Source: JAGBWK01 sp964544595
Lineage (GTDB): Bacteria > Bacteroidota > Bacteroidia > Bacteroidales > Muribaculaceae
Assembly (NCBI GenBank): GCA_964544595.1
Contig: CAZJBM010000032.1
Span: 1-25,949 of the forward strand
Reading direction: 5' to 3'
DNA: 25,949 nucleotides
Below are positions 16,421 through 23,932 of the stretch, one piece after another. The stretch's first letter is position 1. The number at the start of each line of letters is the position of its first letter. Position numbers and translations under genes: made by a program. Below the pieces are notes generated by a model. The model had not been told where the DNA came from. It worked only from the letters and a program-made list of their open reading frames with translations, and searched no databases.

Positions 16421-16891
16421 TTATTCGTTGGTTATCGGAGAGTAGAGTGGGTCTTGGTCGTCGGGGAGCGCTTCGGGCTCGACTGTTAGGGTCGAGTCGG
16501 AGGCTTCGTCGAAAAGTTCGTCGGGGTCGAGGCCGCTGTCGTAGAGGTCTTCGAGCATGTAGTACTCGTCGGTCGATGGGCAGAAGTAGTCCTTTACCAC
16601 ATTTTCGTTGGCGAGGGCATTCTGAAATTCGGGGTAATTGTTAAGGTCGATATGGCTGCTCGACATCATGCCGAACATCTGCATCATCAGCCAAATGCCG
16701 CAGAACATCGCTGCGAGATAGGTGTAGGGCCTTACCCTGAGCCAGAGCGACCGTTTAGCCGGCTCCTCAGCTTTCTTGAGCGGGGGGAGCGATTGGGCCA
16801 TGCGCGAGGCAAAATCCGCGAAGTAGCCGTCGGGCACTGTCATGCCCGATTTGCGGCCGATTTTGTTGAGTATTTCGCTGTTTTTATCCAT
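16421..16891 (-). CDS. Single-TM protein, probable anti-sigma factor
   Basis: A 156-residue protein without a signal peptide. The N-terminal about 50 residues are cytoplasmic (MDKNSEILNKIGRKSGMTVPDGYFADFASRM split by Pro/Gly), one membrane helix spans about 55-76 (YTYLAAMFCGIWLMMQMFGM), and the remaining about 80 residues form a strongly acidic outer tail (DSGLDPDELFDEASDSTL). Position directly after an ECF sigma factor and this topology fit an anti-sigma factor that holds the sigma factor at the membrane. It shows no zinc motif (HxxxCxxC) of the ZAS type, so the mechanism is not evident. It lies 81 bases after the sigma gene and 3 before the Spy-like gene. The function is inferred from context. 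Confidence 0.65.
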   Translation of the reverse strand: MDKNSEILNKIGRKSGMTVPDGYFADFASRMAQSLPPLKKAEEPAKRSLWLRVRPYTYLAAMFCGIWLMMQMFGMMSSSHIDLNNYPEFQNALANENVVKDYFCPSTDEYYMLEDLYDSGLDPDELFDEASDSTLTVEPEALPDDQDPLYSPITNE

Positions 16892-16972
16892 TTCGCACTA
16901 TTAAGTCGTGGTTGTTTTTGAAGCTTGTATTATTGTTTTGTATTTGCTTAGACTCGCGAGAGAGCTAAAAGT

Positions 16973-17533
16973 TTAATCTGATTCAGAAAAATATTGCTCG
17001 ATTTTTTTGACGGCGAGGTGATAGGAGGTTTTGAGGGCTCCGACTGAGGTGCCGAGAATTTCGGCCATTTTTTCGTATTTCATCTCGTCGTAGTATCGCA
17101 TATTGAACACAAGGCGCTGCTTCTCAGGGAGCTGAGCGATAGCCTTGCGCAATTCGAGGGCGAGCTGGTCGCCGTCGATGTTTTCGTCGGCCTCGATCGC
17201 GTTGACGAGCATTGAGGCTTCGTCGTCGATAGAGACGTTGAGGCGTTTCCGCTCTTTGGCTATGAAAGTGAGGCTCTCGTTAATGGCGATTTTATAGAGC
17301 CAGGTCGAGAGCTTCGCGTCGCCGCGGAAGTTCTCAATCGAGCTCCATGCCTTAATGAACGTCTCCTGAAGGATGTCGTTGGCGTCGTCGTGGTTCTCGA
17401 CCATGCGGCGTATCTGCCAGTACAGCGGCTCGGTGAATTTGGCAATGACTTCGCCAAAAGCGTCGCGACAAGTCTCCGGGTCGCGGAGCCTTGCTATCAG
17501 TTCGGGTGATTCTTTGGGCGTGTCTTTGCTCAT
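16973..17533 (-). CDS. ECF-type RNA polymerase sigma factor (RpoE-like)
   Basis: A 186-residue sigma-70 family factor of the extracytoplasmic-function class. Region 2 (about 27-95) contains NHDDANDILQETFIKAWSS and FRGDAKLSTWLYKIAINES, the core-binding and -10 recognition helices. Region 4 (about 125-183) contains LPEKQRLVFNMRYYDEMKYEKMAEILGTSVGALKTSYHLAVKKI, split here at natural helix turns, with a helix-turn-helix for the -35 element. There are no extra domains. It is the first gene of a three-gene set with a one-TM protein and a Spy-like protein, and has a housekeeping-type promoter just in front. Across a 101-base gap it faces a TonB-dependent receptor gene. It probably directs an envelope response; its targets cannot be read from this window. 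Confidence 0.93.
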   Translation of the reverse strand: MSKDTPKESPELIARLRDPETCRDAFGEVIAKFTEPLYWQIRRMVENHDDANDILQETFIKAWSSIENFRGDAKLSTWLYKIAINESLTFIAKERKRLNVSIDDEASMLVNAIEADENIDGDQLALELRKAIAQLPEKQRLVFNMRYYDEMKYEKMAEILGTSVGALKTSYHLAVKKIEQYFSESD

Positions 17534-17558
17534 TTGGAGGTTGAAGGTTTGTTGGGGG

Positions 17559-17590
17559 TAAAGTTAGTGATTTTTTCGGTTTTGAGCAAA
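17559..17590 (-). promoter_or_regulatory. Promoter of the ECF sigma factor operon
   Basis: On the minus strand TTTG (17587-17590), 20 bases, then TAACTTTA (17559-17566). This is one base off the TAnnTTTG consensus, with correct spacing. The ATG follows 25 bases later. Confidence 0.68.
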
Positions 17591-17609
17591 TTGTGTGAAA
17601 AAAGTTGAC

Positions 17610-17618
17610 TATCTTCGC
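17610..17618 (+). promoter_or_regulatory. Possible -7 element of the TonB-dependent receptor gene
   Basis: TATCTTCGC differs by one base from TAnnTTTGC and lies 16 bases before the ATG at 17635. The nearest TTTG (17581-17584) is 25 bases away, too far for the usual spacing, so the promoter may be weak or activator-dependent. Confidence 0.38.
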
Positions 17619-17634
17619 GCTTTCAAAATCAATC

Positions 17635-19932
17635 ATGAGCACAAATTTTGTTAAATACGCGTTGACCGCCGCTATGTTGGGGGCGGTTTCAGCCACGGTG
17701 CACGCCGCGCCGGCTCCGGCTGAATATGCCGATTCGGTAGTAGGACTCGACGAGGTGTCGGTCACAGCGATTAAGGCGACCTCCGCGGCCCGCTTCCCCG
17801 CTGCGGAGACAGTGGTGGGGCCGTCGCAGATCGAGACCTACGATATAGTCGGGATAAGGGGAGTGAGCGATCTTGTTCCCAACTTCTTCATGCCGCAATA
17901 CGGCTCCCGCATGACCTCTACTATCTACGTGCGCGGACTCGGCACGCGCATCGACCAGCCTGTTGTAGCGCTTAACGTCGATAACGTGCAGATACTCAAT
18001 AAAGACAATTTCGACTTCAATTTCCCCGACATCGACCGTATAGAGATGATACGCGGCCCGCAGAGTATACTCTACGGCCGCAACTCGATGGGGGGCGTGG
18101 TCAACGTCTCGACGGTCTCGCCTTTAAAATTCAGCGGCGTGAAAGCTCTCGCCGAATACGGCTCAGGCAACACATGGCGCGCCTCGGCGTCGGCCTATAA
18201 GCATCATGCCAACAACTTCGGAGCCGGATTCATCGTGTCGATGAACTCTACCGACGGCTTTTTCCGCAACAGTTTTACAGGCAAAAAGGTCGACTTCGAG
18301 CGTCAGGGACTGGCTAAAATGAAACTTTCGTGGCGCGCGTCGGAGAGGGTGCTCGTGGAGAACAGCGCCTGGGTAGCGTTGTTGCGCCAGGGTGGCTATC
18401 CCTATGAGTCGGTCGAGTCAGGGCTGATCAATCATAACGATACCTGTTACTACAACCGCACGACGGTAGTCGACGGGCTTACCGTGCGCTACTTCGGCCG
18501 CGACTTCTCGCTGTCGTCAATCACCGGATTTCAGTATCACAACGACGATATGACCCTCGACCAGGATTTCATGCCCGAGGATTACTTCACGTTGTCGCAG
18601 CGAAGACATGAATGGTCGCTGACGCAGGATTTCGTGGGTAAAGGCTCGGTAGGCGCGTATACGTGGCTCGGAGGTCTTTACGGTTTTTACAGGCGATACA
18701 ATATGGCCGCGCCGGTTACTTTTGGCAACGATGGCATCGAGCGGCTTATTGAGAATAACATCAACTCGGCATTGCCCCCGACGCTCGGCATGAAGCTTAT
18801 ATGGGACGAGCGCGAGATGCTGCTCGACAGCCATTTCCACAGTCCTATCTGGGGGTGGGCCGTCTACCATAAAAGCGAATACACTTGGCGCGAATTCACC
18901 TTCTCGGCAGGCTTGCGACTGGCTTTCGAGCGCACCGACCTGCGCTACCGCAGCCAGGTTAACACGTCGGCTACGATGTATCGGTCGGTTGCGACTCCCG
19001 CCGGGACTCAGCTTGTGCCGATAATGAATCGCGAAATCGACCTTGTCCTTGCCGATGCCATGCACCTCACCTCACTGCAGCTGCTTCCCGAATTCAAGGT
19101 GGCCTATCGGGTGACCCCCGATGTGGCGGTCGGCGCGATCGTGTCGAAGGGCTACAAGTCGGGAGGATACAACACTCAGATGTTCTCCGACATACTCCAG
19201 CAGGAGATGATGAAAGCCGCCAAACCATCGACCGGCGGCATGCCCGCGGCGGGCGAAGAGGGGTATGATACGGCCGATATAATTTCTTACAAGCCTGAGA
19301 CTTCGTGGAACTACGAAATCGACGCCAAGGCCAACATCCCCTCAGCGGGACTGTCGCTTGAGTTCTCGGCTTTCTATCTGCAGTGCCGCGACCAGCAGAT
19401 GACAGTGTTTCCCGACGAGAATTCGACTGGGCGCATGATGGCTAACGCGGGTAAGACCCGCAGTTGCGGCGTGGAGCTGTCGGCGGTCTACACCCCGGTG
19501 AAATCGCTTCGCCTCGCGGCATCATACGGTTTGGCCGACGCTCGCTTTGTGGATTTCAACGACGGCCGCAACGACTACAAGGGAAACCACGTGCCTTACG
19601 CTCCTCAAAACACCCTTTTCGCCTCGGCTACCTACAGCCTCTCCACTCCATGGAGCGGGCTTACGGCAATAGAGCCGACGGTGACGTGCCGCGGCGCGGG
19701 GCGCATATATTGGAACGAGCAAAACACCCTTTCGCAGCCCTTTTATGCCCAACTCGGAGCTTCGGTGACTTTCCGCACACCCTACGCCGACATCGACCTA
19801 TGGGGCGAGAACCTCACGGCCACGAAGTTCCATTCGTTTTATTTCGAGTCGATAGGCCATAGCTTTCTCCAGCGCGGCAATCCGCGCAGGATAGGCGTAA
19901 CTGTCAGATTCTCGCTGTCGTTCGCACAATAA
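17635..19932 (+). CDS. TonB-dependent outer-membrane receptor
   Basis: A 765-residue TonB-dependent transporter that would import a ligand such as a siderophore, cofactor or small glycan across the outer membrane. A signal peptide (1 to about 25, VHAAPA) is followed by a TonB-box-like LDEVSVTA, the plug domain (about 55-165; IYVRGLGTRIDQPVVAL, MIRGPQSILYGRNSMGG) and a long barrel with alternating aromatic strands (FKVAYRVTPDVAVGAIVSKG, YKSGGYNTQ) ending GVTVRFSLSFAQ. It lacks the N-terminal carboxypeptidase-regulatory-like domain of SusC proteins, and no SusD gene follows, so it is of the classical siderophore/vitamin type. The ATG at 17635 is preferred to a TTG 30 bases upstream because it opens the signal peptide. 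A lipoprotein gene follows after 68 bases. The substrate is unknown. Confidence 0.93.
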   Translation: MSTNFVKYALTAAMLGAVSATVHAAPAPAEYADSVVGLDEVSVTAIKATSAARFPAAETVVGPSQIETYDIVGIRGVSDLVPNFFMPQYGSRMTSTIYVRGLGTRIDQPVVALNVDNVQILNKDNFDFNFPDIDRIEMIRGPQSILYGRNSMGGVVNVSTVSPLKFSGVKALAEYGSGNTWRASASAYKHHANNFGAGFIVSMNSTDGFFRNSFTGKKVDFERQGLAKMKLSWRASERVLVENSAWVALLRQGGYPYESVESGLINHNDTCYYNRTTVVDGLTVRYFGRDFSLSSITGFQYHNDDMTLDQDFMPEDYFTLSQRRHEWSLTQDFVGKGSVGAYTWLGGLYGFYRRYNMAAPVTFGNDGIERLIENNINSALPPTLGMKLIWDEREMLLDSHFHSPIWGWAVYHKSEYTWREFTFSAGLRLAFERTDLRYRSQVNTSATMYRSVATPAGTQLVPIMNREIDLVLADAMHLTSLQLLPEFKVAYRVTPDVAVGAIVSKGYKSGGYNTQMFSDILQQEMMKAAKPSTGGMPAAGEEGYDTADIISYKPETSWNYEIDAKANIPSAGLSLEFSAFYLQCRDQQMTVFPDENSTGRMMANAGKTRSCGVELSAVYTPVKSLRLAASYGLADARFVDFNDGRNDYKGNHVPYAPQNTLFASATYSLSTPWSGLTAIEPTVTCRGAGRIYWNEQNTLSQPFYAQLGASVTFRTPYADIDLWGENLTATKFHSFYFESIGHSFLQRGNPRRIGVTVRFSLSFAQ

Positions 19933-20000
19933 ACCGCCCGCGCCCGACGTTATTTACCGTAGGAAACTAATCTCTCAATATAGAAAAATCACATAAACCG

Positions 20001-20903
20001 ATGAAAATATCAAGAGCAACCCTTATCGCTTGTGCGGCGGCGTTCGCCATGACTTCGTGTCTCGACGACGACACGCCGACCCAGACCGTGCAATACAATC
20101 TCAACTATAACGCAAGCCTCGTGACCGATGCCCAGGCCGCCGAGGCTGCCCCGATGCTTTTCGCCGGGGCTAAATATGAGTTTGAGTTTAACGTGACCGC
20201 CTCTAAAGTCGATGTCAACATCAAAGACCTGCAGGTTTCGCCGACCGGGGCGCGCTACAGCTTCACTATCGCCGACCAGAAATACACGGTCGACAACGAG
20301 GGTTTCGTTGTTCTGTCTATCCCTAATGCCACCGTTCCCACCACCACGGGAGGGCCGGTCACTGTTAGTGCGTTCAAGATGCGACAGAGCGGCGCTACCA
20401 TTAACGCGACCCAAAGCACGGTCTACTACGATATTGAATACACGTTCAACGACCGTTACGACGTACGCGTCATCCAGACGTCAAACGTCTTCAACGCCAA
20501 AGTCACCGTGACCGACACTGAGACAGGCGAGGCGAAAACCTCCTACACATCGTTTGCCGGCTACAAAATCGACCTTGAGAAGAACGTGGCTCAGGTGTCG
20601 CTCGGCAATGTCAATATCGCGGGGATCAGCCGCTCGGAAATCAACTTCTTGGCGCTTCCGATGAGCCTCAACGTCATCTCAGGCGTTCAGTTCTCGCCCG
20701 ACAACGCTTCGCCCCTGGCCTACGACTATGCCAATAAGGAAATCAAAGACTTCGCCGTGAGCGATTTCGCGTCGCGACTGTCGTATCTCCCCGAGATGTT
20801 TATGCGCTTTAAAGTCAACGACAAGATCTCGGTTGAGGTGCAGGCTTCCTACAAGTCGCTGCAGCCTGCCGACGACAATGCGCCTAAACCCTCCTCCAAG
20901 TAA
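20001..20903 (+). CDS. Unrecognised lipoprotein paired with the TonB-dependent receptor
   Basis: A 300-residue predicted lipoprotein that I do not assign to a family. The lipobox is AMTSC (Cys20), followed at once by LDDDT; this acidic run is the kind of signal that sends lipoproteins to the surface in Bacteroidota. The body is beta-rich with many Asn/Thr/Val strands (VQYNLNYNASLVTD, YDIEYTFNDRYDVRVIQ) and no membrane helix or catalytic motif. The tail QPADDNAPKPSSK is low in complexity. It lies 68 bases after the receptor gene on the same strand and ends before a strong terminator, so the two form a transcription unit. A surface ligand-binding partner for the receptor is the natural guess, by analogy with other receptor-lipoprotein pairs; this is inference. 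Confidence 0.75.
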   Translation: MKISRATLIACAAAFAMTSCLDDDTPTQTVQYNLNYNASLVTDAQAAEAAPMLFAGAKYEFEFNVTASKVDVNIKDLQVSPTGARYSFTIADQKYTVDNEGFVVLSIPNATVPTTTGGPVTVSAFKMRQSGATINATQSTVYYDIEYTFNDRYDVRVIQTSNVFNAKVTVTDTETGEAKTSYTSFAGYKIDLEKNVAQVSLGNVNIAGISRSEINFLALPMSLNVISGVQFSPDNASPLAYDYANKEIKDFAVSDFASRLSYLPEMFMRFKVNDKISVEVQASYKSLQPADDNAPKPSSK

Positions 20904-20925
20904 CATACTGAACCCACTCATAAAC

Positions 20926-20975
20926 CGATGTGCCCGCCGCGGATTCCCCGCCCCGGGCACATCGCCGTTTTTTTT
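20926..20975 (+). terminator. Intrinsic terminator of the receptor-lipoprotein unit
   Basis: CGATGTGCCCG (20926-20936) pairs perfectly with CGGGCACATCG (20954-20964), an 11-bp stem. The 17-base loop is GC-rich. Eight T follow at 20968-20975. It lies 23 bases after the lipoprotein stop. Confidence 0.88.
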
Positions 20976-21048
20976 GCGGCGCAATCGTCGCGATTCGCGG
21001 CGAAGAAGCGTAATTGACCGAAATGTTGGAAACTTTGGTGAAAAGTTG

Positions 21049-21058
21049 TTAATATTAA
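21049..21058. promoter_or_regulatory. Palindrome abutting the nuo promoter
   Basis: TTAATATTAA is a perfect 10-bp palindrome that ends one base before the -33 element of the nuo promoter. The location fits an activator or repressor site. It may equally be chance in AT-rich sequence. Confidence 0.3.
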
Positions 21059-21059
21059 T

Positions 21060-21090
21060 TTTGTCAATTGGGTAAAAAAAGCTACCTTTG
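21060..21090 (+). promoter_or_regulatory. Consensus promoter of the complex I genes
   Basis: TTTG (21060-21063), exactly 19 bases, then TACCTTTG (21083-21090) followed by CG. This is a full match to the Bacteroidales housekeeping promoter. The nuoA ATG follows 29 bases later, at 21120. Confidence 0.9.
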
Positions 21091-21119
21091 CGAAAAATTG
21101 TGAAAAATCACATTACGAC

Positions 21120-21500
21120 ATGACATCATTAGCAATATTCGGAATCGAAAACAACGGCCTGCTCGCCCTGACCGCGCTCCTCACGGGTGCCGCGCTGGTG
21201 TTCCTGGCCATGTTTATCGCGAAGCTTATTTCCCCGAAATCGTTCAACGTTCAGAAAGGCGAGGCCTACGAATGTGGTATTCCCACCCGCGGCGAGTCAA
21301 TGACCCGCTTCTCGGTGGGATATTATTTGTTTGCCATTCTCTTCCTGATGTTCGACGTGGAGGCCGTGTTCCTCTTCCCGTGGGGCGTAGTGATGCGCTC
21401 TCTCGGCCCCAACGGCCTTCTTAGCATTGCAGTATTCCTCGGATTCTTAATTCTCGGTTTGGCCTACGCATGGCGGAAAGGAGCTTTGAAATGGAAGTAA
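21120..21500 (+). CDS. nuoA: NADH-quinone oxidoreductase subunit A
   Basis: This 126-residue membrane subunit of respiratory complex I lies at the joint between the peripheral and membrane arms. It has three membrane helices (about 12-35, 64-90 and 97-118). The conserved loop after the first helix reads SFNVQKGEAYECGIP, and the second helix carries the acidic motif FDVEAVFLFPW (Asp79, Glu81). The length is normal. It is the first gene of the operon, 29 bases after a consensus promoter, and overlaps the nuoB start by 10 bases. Confidence 0.96.
   Translation: MTSLAIFGIENNGLLALTALLTGAALVFLAMFIAKLISPKSFNVQKGEAYECGIPTRGESMTRFSVGYYLFAILFLMFDVEAVFLFPWGVVMRSLGPNGLLSIAVFLGFLILGLAYAWRKGALKWK
21477..21483 (+). 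promoter_or_regulatory. Shine-Dalgarno site that sets the nuoB start
   Basis: AAAGGAG lies inside the nuoA coding end, 7 bases before the ATG at 21491. It supports 21491 over the in-frame ATG at 21470. Such a clear site is unusual for this phylum and suits coupled translation of overlapping genes. Confidence 0.6.
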
Positions 21501-22096
21501 AAGAAGTCACTACCAAAAGCATGCCCTACGAGGCATGGAAAGATAATGAATATATCGAAAGCTTGGTGAAGCAGCTCCAGGAAAGCGGCACTAACGTGCT
21601 CGTGGGCTCGCTCGACAAGCTGATCAACTGGGGGCGGTCTAACTCACTCTGGCCACTCACCTTCGCCACCAGTTGCTGCGGTATCGAATTCGTGTCGCTT
21701 GGCGCGGCCCGATTCGATATGGCCCGTTTTGGCTGGGAAGTAGCGCGCGCCTCGCCGCGTCAGGCCGACTTCATGATGGTGGCCGGAACGATTGTGCATC
21801 GCATGGTGCCTGTGTTCCGCCGTCTCTATGACCAGCTCGCCGAGCCAAAATACGTGATAGCCTGCGGCAGCTGCGCGATTTCGGGCGGTCCGTTCCGCAA
21901 TTCGTATCACGTGGCCAAAGGCATCGAGGATATCGTGCCGGTCGACGTGTTCGTGCCCGGTTGCCCTCCGCGTCCCGAGGCGATGATTTACGGTATCATG
22001 CAGCTCTCGCGCAAAATAAAAGTGGAGCGATTCTTCGGTGGTGTCAATCGCCAGGAAAGCCAGCGTCGCTTCCTTGAAGAGCACCCGATCGACTGA
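21491..22096 (+). CDS. nuoB: NADH-quinone oxidoreductase subunit B
   Basis: This 201-residue complex I subunit holds the terminal iron-sulfur cluster N2, which passes electrons to quinone. The ligands are visible: Cys62 and Cys63 in TSCCGIE, Cys128 in ACGSCAISGG and Cys158 in VPGCPPRPE. Further family marks are RFDMARFG and ADFMMVAGTI. I start at 21491 because of the Shine-Dalgarno sequence in front and because MEVKEVTT fits; an ATG at 21470 would add seven residues. It overlaps nuoA by 10 bases, and a 178-base gap separates it from nuoCD. Confidence 0.96.
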   Translation: MEVKEVTTKSMPYEAWKDNEYIESLVKQLQESGTNVLVGSLDKLINWGRSNSLWPLTFATSCCGIEFVSLGAARFDMARFGWEVARASPRQADFMMVAGTIVHRMVPVFRRLYDQLAEPKYVIACGSCAISGGPFRNSYHVAKGIEDIVPVDVFVPGCPPRPEAMIYGIMQLSRKIKVERFFGGVNRQESQRRFLEEHPID

Positions 22097-22274
22097 TCGC
22101 GCGTTGCCCTTATATAAATATGTATATTAACCAATCGCTCATGCTCGGCTCCCGCAACGGGGCGCGCAGTGTGGGATAAGGCAGGAAATCAGCCGATTGT
22201 CAATCAAAGGAATGAACCCGGTGCCAACCAATCACTGATTCTGCTATAAAAATTATAATTACTGCTATTAAGAT
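22097..22274 (+). other. Structured 178-base gap between nuoB and nuoCD
   Basis: No gene or consensus promoter is visible. It contains an imperfect 17-base direct repeat, AACCAATCGCTCATGCT at 22129-22145 and AACCAATCACTGATTCT at 22226-22242 (14 of 17 identical). CGATTG at 22194-22199 can pair with CAATCG at 22132-22137 or with CAATC at 22201-22205 or 22229-22233. A small hairpin GCTCC/GGGGC lies at about 22148-22163. It could be a regulatory leader for nuoCD. Confidence 0.45.
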
Positions 22275-23903
22275 ATGGCAACACTGCAGGATAAAATCTC
22301 AAAGCTCTTCCCCTCAGCCACTTTCGAGCAGGGCGAGATGCTCCAGATTACTATTCCCGACGCCCAGCTTCACGACCTGGCCAAGACGCTCCGCGAAGAC
22401 GCGGATTCGCCGTTCGATTATCTGGTGACGATTGTCGGCATGGACTGGAAGGACAAAATGGGCTGCATCTATTATCTCACCTCGTCGGTAACCCACGACC
22501 AGGTGTCGATAGTGGTGACCACCGACGATGTCGAAAAACCAATGCTCCATTCGGTCAGCGATATATGGTCGATTGCCGGTATCTTTGAGCGTGAAGTCTA
22601 CGATTTCTTCGGCATTATTTTCATCGGCAACCCCGATATGCGACGCCTATTCCTCAACATCGACTGGGTTGGCTATCCGCTGCGCAAAAACTATGACGCG
22701 GACCCCGAACTCAACCCCGTGTCGATCGAGAACGAGCGCCAGTCGGACGGCACCGACATGTATGTCGAAAATGCCGACGGAAAGGTCGAGAAGAAGCATC
22801 GCCTTATCTTTGCGAAGGACGATTTCGTGGTGAATATCGGCCCGCAGCACCCCGCGACTCACGGCGTGCTCCGATTCCGCACCGCCATCGACGGCGAGAC
22901 CGTAAAGAAAATCGATGTATATATGGGTTATATACACCGCGGCATTGAGAAACTCTGCGAAAACCTCGGCTATCCCCAGACTCTCCATTTCATGGACCGT
23001 ATGGACTATTTCTCGGCCCATCAATATCACCACGGCCTCTGCCTATGCTACGAGAAGGCTCTCGGCATTGAGGCCCCGATTCGCGCGCAGTATATCCGCG
23101 TGATCATGGACGAGCTTTCGCGTATAGCATCGCACTGTCTTTTCGCCGGCACGTTCTGCATGGACCTCGGTGCGACCACGATGCTGTTCTACACGCTCCG
23201 CGTGCGCGAGCAGATACTCGACATCATGGATAAGACCTGCGGCGCCCGCATGACGTTCAACTACGACACGATCGGCGGCGTCATGGCCGATCTTGATCCT
23301 GACTTCGTGAAGGACGTTCACGCGCTTCTCGACGTAATCCCCCAGAACATTAAGGAATACAATAAGATATTTACAGGCAACGTCATAGCCAAGAACCGTA
23401 TGGAAGGCGTAGGCGTGCTTACCCGCGACCAGGCAATCGACTGGTCGGTGACCGGGCCTTCGGGCCGCGCGTCGGGTTGGGCCTGTGACCTTCGTAAGAA
23501 CCGTCCCTATGCCGTCTACGACAAGGTGGAATTTGAGCAGGTCGTTATGACCGCGGGCGACGCGATGGCTCGCTTCAAATGCCGTATCGCCGAAATCCAG
23601 CAGTCGGCCGACATCATCGCGCAGCTTATCGACAAGATTCCCGAAGGTGAGATACAGGCCAAGGTGCCTAAGGTTATCAAGCTTCCGGCCGGCCGTTGGT
23701 GGCAGGAAGTGGAAGGTTGCCGCGGCGTATTCGGCGTTTACCTTGAGAGCGACGGCACCAACAAGCCTTACCGCCTGAAACTCGCCCCCCCCTGCTTGCC
23801 TCTCGCGGCTGTGATGCCTACCGCGGCCGAAGGCCAGAAGATCGCCGACCTTATCACTATCGGCGGCTCCTTCGACTACATCATCCCCGATATGGACCGT
23901 TAA
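22275..23903 (+). CDS. nuoCD: Fused NADH-quinone oxidoreductase subunits C and D
   Basis: A 542-residue peripheral-arm subunit of complex I in which NuoC and NuoD are one chain. The NuoC part (about 1-165) shows GIFEREVYDFFGIIFIGNPD, MRRLFLNIDW and GYPLRKNYD. After a short linker the NuoD part (about 186-542) starts with NIGPQHPATHGVLRF and contains GYIHRGIEKLCE, the quinone-site piece HQYHHGLCLCYE, CGARMTFNYDTIGG and the end GSFDYIIPDMDR. The C-D fusion is known in many Bacteroidota and in enterics. It is an ordinary length for the fused form. nuoH follows after 29 bases. The window holds no nuoE, nuoF or nuoG, as expected for complex I of this phylum, which lacks the NADH module. Confidence 0.96.
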   Translation: MATLQDKISKLFPSATFEQGEMLQITIPDAQLHDLAKTLREDADSPFDYLVTIVGMDWKDKMGCIYYLTSSVTHDQVSIVVTTDDVEKPMLHSVSDIWSIAGIFEREVYDFFGIIFIGNPDMRRLFLNIDWVGYPLRKNYDADPELNPVSIENERQSDGTDMYVENADGKVEKKHRLIFAKDDFVVNIGPQHPATHGVLRFRTAIDGETVKKIDVYMGYIHRGIEKLCENLGYPQTLHFMDRMDYFSAHQYHHGLCLCYEKALGIEAPIRAQYIRVIMDELSRIASHCLFAGTFCMDLGATTMLFYTLRVREQILDIMDKTCGARMTFNYDTIGGVMADLDPDFVKDVHALLDVIPQNIKEYNKIFTGNVIAKNRMEGVGVLTRDQAIDWSVTGPSGRASGWACDLRKNRPYAVYDKVEFEQVVMTAGDAMARFKCRIAEIQQSADIIAQLIDKIPEGEIQAKVPKVIKLPAGRWWQEVEGCRGVFGVYLESDGTNKPYRLKLAPPCLPLAAVMPTAAEGQKIADLITIGGSFDYIIPDMDR

Positions 23904-23932
23904 TGTCAATAAAGTAAACCATCATTCATCTT

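Noticed and set aside
23043..23909. 288-codon open frame on the minus strand
   Set aside because: It lies opposite nuoCD, which has clear family motifs along its whole length. The product is low in known features and reflects high-GC antisense openness.
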